Of a stretch of DNA of 64,000 bases, positions 45,486-55,795 are shown piece after piece. The stretch's first letter is position 1; the number at the start of each line of letters is the position of its first letter. A program made the position numbers and the translations under genes. The stretch comes from Pseudomonas sp. Q2-TVG4-2 (GTDB taxonomy: Bacteria; Pseudomonadota; Gammaproteobacteria; Pseudomonadales; Pseudomonadaceae), in assembly GCF_013620795.1 (NCBI RefSeq), contig NZ_LGLW01000002.1:124001-188000 (forward strand), in the 5' to 3' direction. The notes under the pieces were generated by a model. It was not told the DNA's origin. It saw only the letters and a list, made by a program, of their open reading frames with translations, and ran no database searches.

Positions 45486-46787
45486 ATGCACAACTACGTC
45501 ACCTGGCTTCGCGACTCATCGCCCTACATCAACTCGCACCGCGACCGCACTTTCGTGGTCATGTTGCCTGGCGATGCGTTGGAGCATTCGAATTTCCCCA
45601 ATATCGTCCATGATCTGGTGCTGTTGCACAGCCTCGGCGTGCGTCTGGTACTGGTGTTCGGCTCGCGTCCCCAGATCGAGGCGCGGCTGACCGCTCGCGG
45701 CATCGAGCCGCGCTTCCACCGCGACCTGCGTATTACCGATTCGGCCACGCTGGAGTGCGTGATCGACGCTGTTGGCCACATGCGCATCGCGCTGGAGGCG
45801 CGGCTGTCGATGGACATGGCCGCTTCGCCGATGCAGGGCGCACGGTTGCGCGTGGCCAGCGGCAACTTCGTCACTGCAAGGCCGATCGGCGTGCTCGACG
45901 GAGTGGATTTCCATCACACCGGCGAGGTGCGCCGGGTCGACCGCAAGGGTATTGGCCGTCTGCTCGACGAGCGCACCATCGTGCTGCTCTCGCCGCTGGG
46001 TTATTCCCCCACCGGGGAGATCTTCAACATCGCCTGCGAGGACATCGCTACCCGCGCGGCCATCGACCTGCAGGCCGACAAACTGGTGCTTTACGGTGCC
46101 GAGCGCGGTCTGCGCGACGAGCTCGGCAAACTGGTGCGCGAACTGCGCCCACAGCAAATCCCGGCTTATGTCGAACGGCTTGTTGGAAGCTATCAGGCCG
46201 AGCTGCTCAGCGCCGCGGCGCAGGCCTGCAAGGGCGGGGTGCGGCGCAGTCACGTGATCAGCTACGCCGAGGATGGCTCGCTGCTCAATGAGTTGTTCAC
46301 CCGCGACGGCGGCGACGGCACCCTGGTGACTCAGGAACAATTCGAGCAGCTGCGCGAAGCGACCATCGAGGATGTCGGCGGGCTGATCGACCTGATCACG
46401 CCACTGGAAGAACAGGGCATCCTGGTGCGGCGCTCGCGTGAAGTGCTGGAGCGCGAGGTGGAACAGTTCAGCATCGTCGAGCGTGACGGACTCATCATCG
46501 CCTGTGCGGCGCTCTATCCGATCGCCGATTCCGATGCGGGCGAGCTGGCCTGCCTGGCGGTCAACCCCGAGTACCGTCACGGCGGGCGAGGCGACGAACT
46601 GCTCGAGCGCATCGAAGCACGCGCCCGCCAGCTGGGGCTGAGAACGCTGTTCGTACTCACCACGCGCACGGCGCATTGGTTCCGCGAGCGCGGCTTCGAG
46701 CCCAGCGGCGTGGAGCGGCTGCCGGCGGCGAGGGCTTCGTTCTATAACTTTCAGCGCAACTCGAAGATTTTCGAGAAGGCGCTTTGA
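45486..46787 (+). CDS. argA: N-acetylglutamate synthase
   Basis: A 433-residue classical NAGS. The N-terminal amino-acid-kinase domain starts MHNYVTWLRDSSPYINSHRD and includes LVLVFGSRPQIEARL and FNIACEDIATRAAIDLQADK. The C-terminal GNAT domain has LACLAVNPEYRHGGRGDELLE, the acetyl-CoA pyrophosphate loop. It makes N-acetylglutamate from acetyl-CoA and glutamate and is feedback-inhibited by arginine in this family. The frame is open upstream into argE, but homology begins at this Met. Confidence 0.95.
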   Translation: MHNYVTWLRDSSPYINSHRDRTFVVMLPGDALEHSNFPNIVHDLVLLHSLGVRLVLVFGSRPQIEARLTARGIEPRFHRDLRITDSATLECVIDAVGHMRIALEARLSMDMAASPMQGARLRVASGNFVTARPIGVLDGVDFHHTGEVRRVDRKGIGRLLDERTIVLLSPLGYSPTGEIFNIACEDIATRAAIDLQADKLVLYGAERGLRDELGKLVRELRPQQIPAYVERLVGSYQAELLSAAAQACKGGVRRSHVISYAEDGSLLNELFTRDGGDGTLVTQEQFEQLREATIEDVGGLIDLITPLEEQGILVRRSREVLEREVEQFSIVERDGLIIACAALYPIADSDAGELACLAVNPEYRHGGRGDELLERIEARARQLGLRTLFVLTTRTAHWFRERGFEPSGVERLPAARASFYNFQRNSKIFEKAL

Positions 46788-46825
46788 AGCCGAGTGGCGG
46801 GCGCAACGCCCGCCATGGCTTCTTC
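46786..46825. terminator. Bidirectional hairpin between argA and the hydrolase gene
   Basis: TGGCGGGCG pairs perfectly with CGCCCGCCA around a CAA loop, extended by outer GAAGCC/GGCTTC pairing. It lies between convergent genes with only weak T tracts. Confidence 0.6.
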
Positions 46826-48569
46826 AGTGCAACGGCAGCTGTACGGTGCCGCGCAGGCTGACAGCGCTGGGCAGTCTGGAAAAGCTCAGGGTGTACTGCG
46901 GATGGAAGCCGTAGAGCATCAACCCCACCTCATCTCCATGCTGCAGGCGCGTGCTGATACCGATCAGTTCCGTGCTGTGCGTACCGACGCCCCGCAGCGG
47001 CAGAATTTGATCCTGGAGCAGCTCGGTGCGTCCGCTGCCCAGGCGCTTGATGCCAAGACCGACGAACACGCGTGGGTCAAGAGCCGCTTCACCATCCAGG
47101 GTCAAATCTGCCAACGGTAGGCCGGCCAGGGTTTGTTCGCCGATGGCGCGATACAGCGGGACGAAGCGCGGCGCGCTGCCCAACTCGGCGATCAGTTGCG
47201 GAGGCAGTGTGGCGACCAGCTCGGTGAGGATGGCGCTCACCTGGTCCGGGTCAGCCTTGCCCAGGCCACTGAGCGCGCCGAGCAGGATTTTCACGCTGCT
47301 GGCGGACAGGCGGCTGAGCACCTCGGATAATCTGGCCGGCTCCAGCTTGGCCAGCAGGTTCAGCACCAGGTCGATAGACGGCGGGCCGACCAGAAAGTCG
47401 CCGCTTTCCACGTTCAATTGCAGCCCTCCGCGCGGCATCTGGTCGACAACGATGCCGTGGTGCTCGCTCTGCGTCAGGCACACTCGCGGCATGTCGATGC
47501 TGCGTTGCAACTGGCGAAGCTTGCCGTCGAGGAAGTTGTAGGCCAGATCAGTGATCCGATAGCTGCTAACACCGCATTGGACGTCGGCATCCACCGAGCC
47601 GAGAGCACCTTGTTGCATGCCCGGCAGCAGGTGGCCGCCGGTAGATACCAGCAAGTAGGCATCGTTGCCGGCCTGGCGCAAACACTGGTAGTTCCAGGCC
47701 GCTTCATTCGCGTTGAACAGCGTGTCATTGGCGCCCTGAATGAAGAACGCATCGACCCGCGGCGCTTGGCCGTCTGGGCCGCAGAAGGCGCCCAGGCCAT
47801 GGCCGGCAAGGCGCTGTGTCGCTTGTGCATCGACACTGCCCGAGAGGGACTGCGCATAGGCTTCGGTGACCCAGGGTGCCTGGTCATTCAGGGCGAGCCC
47901 GCTGAGCAGCGACAGCCAGAGACTTTTCGGTACGCCATTTGGGGTCAAGCTGTAGGACAGGTCATGCCAGGTAATCATCGGCACCAGCGCATCGAAGCGC
48001 GGATCGATGCTGGCGCCGACGAGCTGGAAGCCCCCGCCGTAGCTGAGGCCGATGCCGCCGATCAAAGGATCGCCGCGCAGATAGGCCAGGTGCGGTGTCA
48101 GGGTGCCTTCGGCCCAGTCCAGCAGGGTCTGGATATCACGCCCCTCGATCGCCGGGTCCTGAACGTTGGCCTTGCCGCCGCTGTCGCCGAAGCCGCGCTG
48201 ATCGAACGTCATCACGAAGTAGCCAGATTCCCAGGCGCGCCGCGCAGTTACCGTAAGCGAGTCGCTTTCAGTGAGTTCGGTGGAGCGGCTTCCACCCCAG
48301 CCATGGCTGTACATCAGCAGCGGCGCCGCCTGGCCTTTAGCCAAAGAAGGCTGAAACACCGTCACTGCGATTGGCGTGCCGTCGAACGAGGTAAGAGTCA
48401 GGTCATAGCGCAGCTGCGACAGCGCAGGGCCGCCGCCGCTGATGGCGCCGGCGATCGGGGCAGCAATCGCACTGTTGGTCAGCAGGACCAGACCGACCAG
48501 TAGGCCGATGGTAGCCGCCATCGCCAGGGTGCCCCTTCGGGCCGATATCAACATGTCGAGCAAGGACAT
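46824..48569 (-). CDS. Secreted or membrane-tethered alpha/beta-hydrolase (CocE/NonD-like)
   Basis: A 581-residue protein with an N-terminal hydrophobic segment (LAMAATIGLLVGLVLLTNSAIAAPI), probably a signal or anchor. The hydrolase core has MYSHGWGGSRSTEL, FDQRGFGDSGGKAN and the nucleophile GLSYGGGFQLV near residue 175. FFIQGANDTLFNANEA may supply the acid and GGHLLPG the His. About 200 C-terminal residues include a beta-rich region like CocE/X-Pro peptidase tails. Substrate unknown; a peptidase, lipase or cocaine-esterase-like acylase role is possible. It sits between argA and gshA, where PAO1 has no such gene. Confidence 0.78.
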   Translation of the reverse strand: MSLLDMLISARRGTLAMAATIGLLVGLVLLTNSAIAAPIAGAISGGGPALSQLRYDLTLTSFDGTPIAVTVFQPSLAKGQAAPLLMYSHGWGGSRSTELTESDSLTVTARRAWESGYFVMTFDQRGFGDSGGKANVQDPAIEGRDIQTLLDWAEGTLTPHLAYLRGDPLIGGIGLSYGGGFQLVGASIDPRFDALVPMITWHDLSYSLTPNGVPKSLWLSLLSGLALNDQAPWVTEAYAQSLSGSVDAQATQRLAGHGLGAFCGPDGQAPRVDAFFIQGANDTLFNANEAAWNYQCLRQAGNDAYLLVSTGGHLLPGMQQGALGSVDADVQCGVSSYRITDLAYNFLDGKLRQLQRSIDMPRVCLTQSEHHGIVVDQMPRGGLQLNVESGDFLVGPPSIDLVLNLLAKLEPARLSEVLSRLSASSVKILLGALSGLGKADPDQVSAILTELVATLPPQLIAELGSAPRFVPLYRAIGEQTLAGLPLADLTLDGEAALDPRVFVGLGIKRLGSGRTELLQDQILPLRGVGTHSTELIGISTRLQHGDEVGLMLYGFHPQYTLSFSRLPSAVSLRGTVQLPLH

Positions 48570-48797
48570 AGTGCACCTCTCTTTTTATTGTTCTGGTGGC
48601 CAACCCAGGCGGCCGGGATGCCGCCGCCTGGGAAGGACGAACAGTTAGAGTGGTGCGCCGACGGAAGATTTCCCGGCTCGCGCGGGCTGGCGGCGTTACG
48701 GCACCGCCTGCAAGGTGCTAGAGCGCCTATGACGCCCTATAAATATCAGTGATGGCGTTCTGTAAGCGCCGACATGCGCAGCGAAACGGCAACAGCT

Positions 48798-50375
48798 TCA
48801 GGCGCTGAGGCTGCGCTGGTACTCGGTGACGAAACTATCGAAGTCCAGCTCGTCGCCCGCTTCCATCACTTCCTGCTGTGCCAAGGATTCGCGCGCGGCC
48901 TCGTCGAAGAGGTGGATGTCGTCCGCCGACAGCAACTGGTCGCGGAAGTAGGCGGCATGGCTTCGGGTCTGGCGCAGGGCGAACTGACTGAAGCTTTCGC
49001 CGTTGCTGCGCAGCTCATGCAGGACGCGTGCAGAAGGGGTCAGGCTACTGTCGTCGATCTTTGCCTGCTGGACGGCCACAGCCTGGGCGTGATGCTCGCC
49101 GCGATGGCTCCGGTCCAGCAGGGCTGCCACCTGGCCGATCTCGCCGAGCAGCTCGCTGGCCCAGGCCTGCAGCGTGATGTTTTCGCCGCAGCGCCGTAGT
49201 TCCAGCCCCGGCTTACGGCCTTCCTTGACCACTTTGAGAAAGTTGTCGTTGCTGGCGCTGCATTCGCCTTCGGCCAGGCAAGGGCTCTGCTGAAGCGCGC
49301 AGAACAGCAGGAAGGCATCGAGGAAGCTGGCCTCAGTGACATCGATGCCCAGCGGCAGGAAGGGGTTGATGTCCAGGCAGCGTACTTCGATGTACTGGAT
49401 GCCGCGCGCGCGCAGTGCGTGCAGCGGACGCTCGCCTGTAGCGGTGACACGCTTGGGGCGGATGTTCGAGTAATACTCGTTTTCGATCTGTAGCACGTTG
49501 GTGTTGAGCTGTTGCCAGTTGCCGTTCGCGTCTTTGATGCCCTGCGCCGCGTACTCGGGGTAGGGCGTCGAGACGGCCTTGTGCAGACTGCTGGTGTAGC
49601 TCGGCAGGTCGTCGTAGCAGGGCGTCAGGCCGGCCTGAGCGTTGCTCTGATAGCCCAGATCGCTCATGCGCAGGCTGGTGGCCCAGGGGAGATATAGGGT
49701 GTCGTCGTCGAGCTGCTCGAGTTGGTGCGAACGGCCGCGCATGAAGCTCGCATCCAGCGCCGGTGAGGCGCCGAACAGGTACATCAGCAGCCAGCTGTAG
49801 CGGCGAAAGTTGCGGATCAGCGCGATATAGCGCCAGGACTGATAGTCCTGCTGCGGGCGGTCGTCGCCCTCGTCGGCCTGGAGTACCGACCACAACGCCT
49901 CTGGCAACGAGAAGTTGTAATGAATACCGGCGATGCACTGCATGGTCTTGCCGTAGCGCAGTGCCAGCCCTTGGCGATAGACATACTTGAGCCGGCCAAT
50001 GTTGGAGCTACCGTACTCGGCGATGGGGATCTGCGACTCTTCCGGCAGGTGGCCGGGCATCGACGGGCTCCAGAGAAATTCGTCACCGAGCTTGCTGTAG
50101 GTGTAACGATGGATCGCATCCAGCTCGGCCAGTGTTCTCTGTGGGTCGGTTTCGGTGCCGGTAATGAACTCGAGCAGCGCCTCGGAATAATCAGTGGTGA
50201 TCTTCGGGTGCGTCAGCGCCGAGCCCAGCGCGCGGGGATGCGGCGTCAGCGCCAGCTGGCCGTGGCCATCGACGCGCAGGCATTCGCGCTCGATCCCGTG
50301 CAGGCATTGCGAGAGCAGCGGAAGGTGGGTGTGCTCGGCCAGCAATGCCAGGCGGTGGGAGAGGAGGTCGCTCAA
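48798..50375 (-). CDS. gshA: Glutamate-cysteine ligase
   Basis: A 525-residue class I GshA. Signatures are [47 protein letters not shown] at the N-terminus, [13 protein letters not shown], and [18 protein letters not shown] near residue 335. It makes gamma-glutamylcysteine, the first step of glutathione synthesis. The start codon is a TTG at 50375 with AAGGA 9 bp before it. It follows the tex-thioesterase pair by about 117 bp on the same strand. Confidence 0.95.
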   Translation of the reverse strand: MSDLLSHRLALLAEHTHLPLLSQCLHGIERECLRVDGHGQLALTPHPRALGSALTHPKITTDYSEALLEFITGTETDPQRTLAELDAIHRYTYSKLGDEFLWSPSMPGHLPEESQIPIAEYGSSNIGRLKYVYRQGLALRYGKTMQCIAGIHYNFSLPEALWSVLQADEGDDRPQQDYQSWRYIALIRNFRRYSWLLMYLFGASPALDASFMRGRSHQLEQLDDDTLYLPWATSLRMSDLGYQSNAQAGLTPCYDDLPSYTSSLHKAVSTPYPEYAAQGIKDANGNWQQLNTNVLQIENEYYSNIRPKRVTATGERPLHALRARGIQYIEVRCLDINPFLPLGIDVTEASFLDAFLLFCALQQSPCLAEGECSASNDNFLKVVKEGRKPGLELRRCGENITLQAWASELLGEIGQVAALLDRSHRGEHHAQAVAVQQAKIDDSSLTPSARVLHELRSNGESFSQFALRQTRSHAAYFRDQLLSADDIHLFDEAARESLAQQEVMEAGDELDFDSFVTEYQRSLSA

Positions 50376-50492
50376 GTTTGAATTCCTTCACGCATCAGTC
50401 GGCACAATATGGGGCGGCGAGCGACAAGCTTCAAGCTGCAAGAGAGGGCTCAGTGTGCTTACTTGGCGCTCGTAGCGTGCTGCTTGCCGCTT

Positions 50493-50882
50493 TCAGAGGC
50501 AGGCGAAAGTCGATTGCGCCTTGGCCACTAGCTTTTCGCCCTGGTGGACTTCGGCTTCGAGCACCTGGGTGCGGCGCCCGCCATGCACCACCCAGGCGCG
50601 ACAAAGCAGTTCGCCGTCGGTCACCGGACGGATGTAGTTGACCTTGCATTCGAGAGTCACGCTGTTCGGTGAACCATCGCCCAGGCTGTGGCTGGCCTGA
50701 CCCATGGCCGTATCGATCAGCGAGAACAACGCGCCGCCGTGCAGCTTGCCGTGCAGGTTGCGCAGGCCGTCATGCATCTCCAGGCTGAGGACGGCTTCGC
50801 CGCCTTCCGCCTTGAGAATTTCGAGGCCCAGCAGACGCCCGAAGGCGCTGCTGCTGCCGATCGCTTCGACTTTCACACTCAC
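50493..50882 (-). CDS. PaaI-family hotdog thioesterase
   Basis: A 129-residue single hotdog domain. NLHGKLHGGALFSLIDTAMGQASHSL contains the HGG(x)FxLxD element with the catalytic Asp. CKVNYIRPVTDGELLCRAWVVHGGRRTQVLEAEV is the following helix-strand pair. It likely hydrolyses acyl-CoA esters as a proofreading or salvage enzyme; the substrate is unknown. The GTG start lies 3 bp after the tex stop codon, so the two are translationally linked. Confidence 0.9.
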   Translation of the reverse strand: MSVKVEAIGSSSAFGRLLGLEILKAEGGEAVLSLEMHDGLRNLHGKLHGGALFSLIDTAMGQASHSLGDGSPNSVTLECKVNYIRPVTDGELLCRAWVVHGGRRTQVLEAEVHQGEKLVAKAQSTFACL

Positions 50883-50885
50883 GGC

Positions 50886-53207
50886 TTATTTCCTCATGCT
50901 CTTGGCATTGGCGAACAGTGCGGCCATGGCGTTGTTGACCGGTGCCGGCTTGGTCTCCGGTTTGGCCGGCTTGCGCTCGCCGCGCGCCTGGCCGCCACGG
51001 TTGTTGCCACCGCCGCGCATGTTGTCGGCCTTTTCGCCAGGCGTGTCGCTCATGCGCATGGACAGACCGACGCGCTTGCGCGGAATGTCCACTTCCATGA
51101 CCTTGACCTTGACGATATCGCCGGCTTTGACCACCTCGTAGGGATCCTTGACGAACTTCTCTGACAGCGCCGAGATGTGTACCAGACCATCCTGATGCAC
51201 GCCGATGTCGACGAAGGCACCGAAGTTGGTCACGTTCGTTACCACACCTTCGAGCACCATGCCGGGCGTCAGGTCGCTGAGCTTTTCGACGCCTTCCTGG
51301 AACTCGGCGGTCTTGAACTCGGGGCGCGGGTCGCGACCGGGTTTTTCCAATTCCTGCAGGATGTCGCTGACGGTGACCAGGCCGAAGCTTTCGTCGGTGA
51401 ACTGCTTCGGGTCCAGGCGTTTGAGAAACGTCGAGTCGCCGATCAGCGAACGGATGTCACGGCCGGTATCGGTGGCGATGCGCTTGACCAGCGGATAGGT
51501 CTCCGGATGCACGGCCGAAGCATCCAGCGGATTGCTGCCGTTCATCACGCGGAGGAAGCCGGCGGCCTGTTCGAAGGTCTTGTCGCCCAGCCGCGGCACT
51601 TTCTTCAGCTCGCTGCGCGCCGCGAAGGCGCCGTTGGCGTCACGGTAGGCGACGATGTTCTGCGCCAACGTGGTGTTCAGGCCGGAGATGCGTGCGAGCA
51701 GCGCCACCGAGGCGGTGTTGACGTCGACGCCGACGGCGTTCACGCAGTCCTCGACGACCGCGTCCAGCGAGCGCGCCAGCTTGAGCTGCGAGACGTCATG
51801 CTGGTACTGGCCGACGCCGATGGCCTTCGGTTCGATCTTCACCAGCTCGGCCAGCGGATCCTGCAGGCGTCGAGCGATGGACACCGCGCCGCGAATCGAG
51901 ACGTCCAGGTCCGGGAATTCCTTGGCGGCGAGTTCCGAAGCCGAGTACACCGAGGCGCCCGCTTCGGAGACCATCACCTTGGTCAGCTTAAGGCCCGGCA
52001 TCTGCTTGATCAGGTCGGCGGCCAGCTTATCGGTCTCGCGGCTGGCCGTGCCGTTACCGATGGCGATCAGGTCGACGGCATGCTTGGCGCAGAGCTTGGC
52101 CAGCACGGCGAGGGTGCCATCCCAATCATTGCGCGGTGCATGCGGGTAGACGGTGGCGGTGTCGAGCAACTTGCCAGTGACATCGACCACCGCGACCTTG
52201 CAGCCGGTGCGCAGGCCCGGGTCCAGGCCCAGGGTGGCGCGCGGGCCGGCCGGTGCGGCCAGCAATAGATCATGCATATTGCGGGCGAAGACGCCGATGG
52301 CATCGTCTTCGGCTTTTTCGCGCAGCTCACCGAGCAGATCGGTTTCCAGATGGGTGTAGAGCTTGACCTTCCAGGTCCAGCGCACCACTTCGCCGAGCCA
52401 CTTGTCCGCCGCGCGGCCGCGGTTGGCAATGCCGAAGCGCTCGCCGATCATCACTTCGCCCGGGTGCATGGTGCCCGGCGCCTCGTCACCGACTTTCAGG
52501 CTGACGCTGAGCACGCCTTCGTTGCGCCCGCGGAAAATCGCCAGCGCGCGATGCGATGGTGCGCTCTTGAGCGGTTCGTCGTGCTCAAAATAGTCGCTGA
52601 ACTTGGCCCCTTCGGTTTCCTTGCCCGGTACCACGCGCGCGCTGAGGGTCGCGTTGTGGGTAAGAAAGTCGCGCAGCTTGGCCAGCAGATCGGCGTCTTC
52701 GGCGAAGCGTTCCATGAGGATGTACTTGGCGCCTTCGAGTACCGCCTTGGTATCGGCAAAACCTTTCTCGGCATCGACGAAGCGTGCAGCCTCGCTTTCT
52801 GGGTTCAGCTCCGGATCGGCGAAGATCGCATCAGCCAGTTCGCCAAGACCGGCTTCCAGGGCGATCTGGCCCTTGGTGCGGCGCTTCTGCTTGTAGGGCA
52901 GGTAGAGGTCTTCCAGGCGGGTCTTGGTGTCGGCGAGGTCGATCTCATGCTTCAGTTCGGGGGTCAGCTTGCCCTGTTCCTCGATGCTGGCGAGGATCGA
53001 GGCGCGGCGGTCATCCAGCTCACGCATATAGCGCAGGCGCTCTTCCAGCAAGCGCAGCTGGGTGTCATCCAGACTGCCGGTGACTTCCTTGCGGTAACGG
53101 GCGATGAAGGGCACGGTGGAGCCTTCGTCGAGCAGCGCCACGGTGGCGGCGACCTGTTGCGGGCGCACGCCCAGTTCTGCGGCAATGCGGGAGTTGATGC
53201 TGTCCAT
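50886..53207 (-). CDS. tex: Tex-family RNA-binding transcriptional accessory protein
   Basis: A 773-residue Tex protein. It starts [41 protein letters not shown], the invariant Tex N-terminus. A YqgF-like domain has [17 protein letters not shown] near residue 320, helix-hairpin-helix repeats follow ([17 protein letters not shown]), and an S1 domain ([31 protein letters not shown]) lies near 645. A Gly/Arg-rich basic tail ([18 protein letters not shown]) follows S1. Tex binds RNA and acts with the transcription machinery. Seven extra upstream codons in the frame are rejected. It heads an operon with the thioesterase gene. Confidence 0.95.
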   Translation of the reverse strand: MDSINSRIAAELGVRPQQVAATVALLDEGSTVPFIARYRKEVTGSLDDTQLRLLEERLRYMRELDDRRASILASIEEQGKLTPELKHEIDLADTKTRLEDLYLPYKQKRRTKGQIALEAGLGELADAIFADPELNPESEAARFVDAEKGFADTKAVLEGAKYILMERFAEDADLLAKLRDFLTHNATLSARVVPGKETEGAKFSDYFEHDEPLKSAPSHRALAIFRGRNEGVLSVSLKVGDEAPGTMHPGEVMIGERFGIANRGRAADKWLGEVVRWTWKVKLYTHLETDLLGELREKAEDDAIGVFARNMHDLLLAAPAGPRATLGLDPGLRTGCKVAVVDVTGKLLDTATVYPHAPRNDWDGTLAVLAKLCAKHAVDLIAIGNGTASRETDKLAADLIKQMPGLKLTKVMVSEAGASVYSASELAAKEFPDLDVSIRGAVSIARRLQDPLAELVKIEPKAIGVGQYQHDVSQLKLARSLDAVVEDCVNAVGVDVNTASVALLARISGLNTTLAQNIVAYRDANGAFAARSELKKVPRLGDKTFEQAAGFLRVMNGSNPLDASAVHPETYPLVKRIATDTGRDIRSLIGDSTFLKRLDPKQFTDESFGLVTVSDILQELEKPGRDPRPEFKTAEFQEGVEKLSDLTPGMVLEGVVTNVTNFGAFVDIGVHQDGLVHISALSEKFVKDPYEVVKAGDIVKVKVMEVDIPRKRVGLSMRMSDTPGEKADNMRGGGNNRGGQARGERKPAKPETKPAPVNNAMAALFANAKSMRK

Positions 53208-53435
53208 GAACCTACCTGGGTCAGTCAAACCATGCAGGCCGGGCCTGCGCGAAAGGGCGCGATTATAAAGGCAGCGGACCGCTTGAGGCTGGAAGCTGGA
53301 CGAAAAAGCCGACGGTGAACTGTCGGTTCATCCTTTCGACCCTCGGCTTACCACCGCAAAATCTGCTAACAATGGCTTTCAGTTGCGTTTATCCACTGCG
53401 CGCATAATGCGCCGTCGATCATTCGGGGAGTTTCC

Positions 53436-54170
53436 ATGAGCAGCACTGCGCCCGCCAGCGAAGGCGAAAAGATCCTGATTGTTGACGATGACGCCCGTTT
53501 GCGGCGTCTGCTCGAGCGCTTTCTCGACGAGCAGGGCTATCGCGTGCGAACCGTGGAGAGTGCCGAACAGATGGATCGTCTGCTCAGCCGGGAGTTGTTC
53601 CATCTGGTCGTGCTGGACCTGATGATGCCCGGCGAGGACGGCCTGTCCGCCTGCAATCGGCTGCGCACCGGTGGCAACCAGATCCCGATCATCATGCTGA
53701 CGGCAAAGGGGGACGAGGCCAGCCGGATTCAAGGCCTGGAGCAAGGCGCCGACGACTACCTGGCCAAGCCCTTCAACCCCCGCGAGCTGCTGGCACGGAT
53801 CCGTGCGGTGCTGCGTCGCCAGGCACCGCAGGTCCCCGGCGCACCGGGCAGCGAAGACCAGACGGTAACCTTCGGCGATTACGAGTTGTTTCTGGGAACC
53901 CGCGAATTGAAGAAGGGCGATCAGATTCACATGCTCACCACCGGTGAATTCGCCGTGCTCAAGGCGCTGGTTCAGCACGCCCGCGAGCCGCTGACCCGAG
54001 ACAAGCTGATGAATCTGGCCCGCGGCCGGGAGTGGGATGCCCTGGAGCGCTCCATCGACGTGCAGATTTCCCGCCTGCGCCGCCTGATCGAGCCGGACCC
54101 GTCCAAGCCGCGCTACATCCAGACGGTCTGGGGCGTCGGCTACGTCTTCGTACCTGATGGCAACAAATAG
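53436..54170 (+). CDS. ompR: OmpR-type response regulator (AmgR orthologue)
   Basis: A 244-residue OmpR. The receiver has ILIVDDDARLR, phosphoacceptor LVVLDLMMPGEDG near residue 60, MLTAKGDEASR and DDYLAKPFNPREL. The winged helix ends RSIDVQISRLRRLIEPDPSKPRYIQTVWGVGYVFVP. In P. aeruginosa the same gene is amgR, governing the envelope-stress response to aminoglycosides and mistranslated membrane proteins. The partner envZ lies downstream but is separated by 245 bp that contain an inverted-repeat element. Confidence 0.95.
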   Translation: MSSTAPASEGEKILIVDDDARLRRLLERFLDEQGYRVRTVESAEQMDRLLSRELFHLVVLDLMMPGEDGLSACNRLRTGGNQIPIIMLTAKGDEASRIQGLEQGADDYLAKPFNPRELLARIRAVLRRQAPQVPGAPGSEDQTVTFGDYELFLGTRELKKGDQIHMLTTGEFAVLKALVQHAREPLTRDKLMNLARGREWDALERSIDVQISRLRRLIEPDPSKPRYIQTVWGVGYVFVPDGNK

Positions 54171-54283
54171 CATCCGGTAATGCACTCGAGACTGAACGGG
54201 ATTGTGGTGCCGCGCTTTTTTCGCTCCGCGTCGCAAGGTGGGCCGGGCGGCGCTCAAAGATGTCATGGTCAATCGCCAGGGCC

Positions 54284-54357
54284 GTAGAGTGGGCTTCAGC
54301 CCACCACGCCCGCTCGCATTGGTGGGCTGAAGCGGAGCGCCGCCCGACTCACTCTAC
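54284..54357. repeat. 74-bp inverted-repeat element between ompR and envZ
   Basis: The element begins GTAGAGTG and ends CACTCTAC, exact terminal inverted repeats. Inside are GTGGGCTTCAGCCCACC near the left end and GGTGGGCTGAAGC near the centre, so the transcript could form a long hairpin. Outer GGGCGGCGCT (54244-54253) is also complementary to AGCGCCGCCC near the right end. It looks like a REP/MITE-type unit inserted within the operon. Confidence 0.7.
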
Positions 54358-54415
54358 AAAATGAAGCCCACATCGCTGTTTTTTTTTGCTTCTAGCGCTC
54401 TTAATCGGCTTTTTT

Positions 54416-55735
54416 ATGAAAACCCCGCTCTGGTTTCCGCAAAGTTTCTTCGCTCGCACCCTGTGGATGGTGCTGATCGTCGTGTTGTTCTCCAAGGTAC
54501 TGATGTTGGTGTACCTGATGATGAACGAAGACGTCATGGTCGATCGCCAGTACAGCCACGGCGCGGCGCTGACGCTGCGTGCGTACTGGGCAGCCGACGA
54601 CCAAAATCGCGAGCGCATCGCCGAGGCCGCCGGGCTGCTGCGGGTCACCGCCGAGGAAGTGCCGCCCAGCGAATACCACTGGCCCTACACGGAGATCTTC
54701 CAGCGGCAGATGCAGGCCGAACTCGGTGAGGATACCGAGGTACGAGTGCGTATCCAGCCTCAGACGGCGATCTGGGTGCGGGCGCCGAGCCTGGGCTCGG
54801 ACTGGCTACAGGTGCCGCTCTACGCGTATCCGTTGCGCGGGCAGCGGATCTGGAGCGTGTTGGGCTGGTTCCTCGGGATCGGTCTGCTGTCCACCGCGGC
54901 CGCCTGGATTTTCGTCAGCCAGCTCAACCTGCCACTCAAGCGCCTGGTTTACGCGGCCCGACAGATCGGCAAAGGCCGCCGTGTGCGGCTGCCCATCAGC
55001 GACACGCCAAGCGAGATGACCGAGGTCTACCGCGCGTTCAATCAGATGGCCGAAGATGTCGAACAGGCCGGGCGCGAGCGCGAACTGATGCTCGCCGGTG
55101 TCTCCCATGATCTGCGCACGCCGCTGACCCGTCTGCGCCTATCGCTGGAGCTGATGAGCAGCGATTCTGAACTCACCGAGGACATGGTGCGCGATATCGA
55201 GGACATGAATGCGATTCTCGACCAGTTCCTCGCCTTTGTTCGCGACGGCAGCGACGAGCCGGTGGAAAGCGTCGACCTCGGCGAGCTAGTGCGAGAGGTC
55301 GTGGCGCCCTACAACCAGTTCGGTGAAACCGTGCGCCTGTGTGTCGAGCCGATGCCGCCGCTGGCCCTGCGCCGGGTATCGATCAAGCGCCTGCTGGTCA
55401 ACCTCATCGAAAATGCCCTGCGCTACGGTGGTCATGGCGTGGAAGTCGCCGCCTACGTTTCCGGCGACGGCAGCGCGCCCTATGTGGTGCTCAGCGTGCT
55501 AGATCGAGGGGCCGGGATTGATCCGAGTGAGCTGGGGGAGATCTTCAATCCCTTCATCCGTGGCGATCGCGCTCGCGGCGGCCAGGGGGCTGGCCTCGGT
55601 CTTGCCATCGTCAAGCGCATCGCCTCGCAGCATGGGGGGGTGATCGAACTACGCAACCGCGAGGGTGGTGGGCTGGAGGCCAGGGTCAGTCTGCCGTTAG
55701 GCTTGCTGCTGCCAAGGGATGCGAGAAAGCTTTGA
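54416..55735 (+). CDS. envZ: EnvZ-type sensor histidine kinase (AmgS orthologue)
   Basis: About 439 residues. It begins MKTPLWFPQSFFARTLWMVL with a first membrane helix, then a periplasmic loop of about 110 residues and a second helix near residue 150. HAMP, HisKA (AGVSHDLRTPLTRLRLSLEL) and HATPase (NLIENALRYGG, GAGLGLAIVKRIA) follow. It is the sensor of the AmgRS/OmpR-EnvZ envelope-stress pair. No Shine-Dalgarno precedes the ATG, which directly follows six T residues. A T9 run (54379-54387) lies 28 bp upstream. Confidence 0.93.
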   Translation: MKTPLWFPQSFFARTLWMVLIVVLFSKVLMLVYLMMNEDVMVDRQYSHGAALTLRAYWAADDQNRERIAEAAGLLRVTAEEVPPSEYHWPYTEIFQRQMQAELGEDTEVRVRIQPQTAIWVRAPSLGSDWLQVPLYAYPLRGQRIWSVLGWFLGIGLLSTAAAWIFVSQLNLPLKRLVYAARQIGKGRRVRLPISDTPSEMTEVYRAFNQMAEDVEQAGRERELMLAGVSHDLRTPLTRLRLSLELMSSDSELTEDMVRDIEDMNAILDQFLAFVRDGSDEPVESVDLGELVREVVAPYNQFGETVRLCVEPMPPLALRRVSIKRLLVNLIENALRYGGHGVEVAAYVSGDGSAPYVVLSVLDRGAGIDPSELGEIFNPFIRGDRARGGQGAGLGLAIVKRIASQHGGVIELRNREGGGLEARVSLPLGLLLPRDARKL

Positions 55736-55795
55736 AGCCGCTGTAAACATTCGCTGTAGCAGGCGCGGCGGTACTGACGGCTGGATAGGGGCAGC

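Noticed and set aside
51177..53318. Long plus-strand ORFs opposite tex
   Set aside because: They are antisense shadows of the conserved Tex coding sequence with biased, non-protein-like composition.
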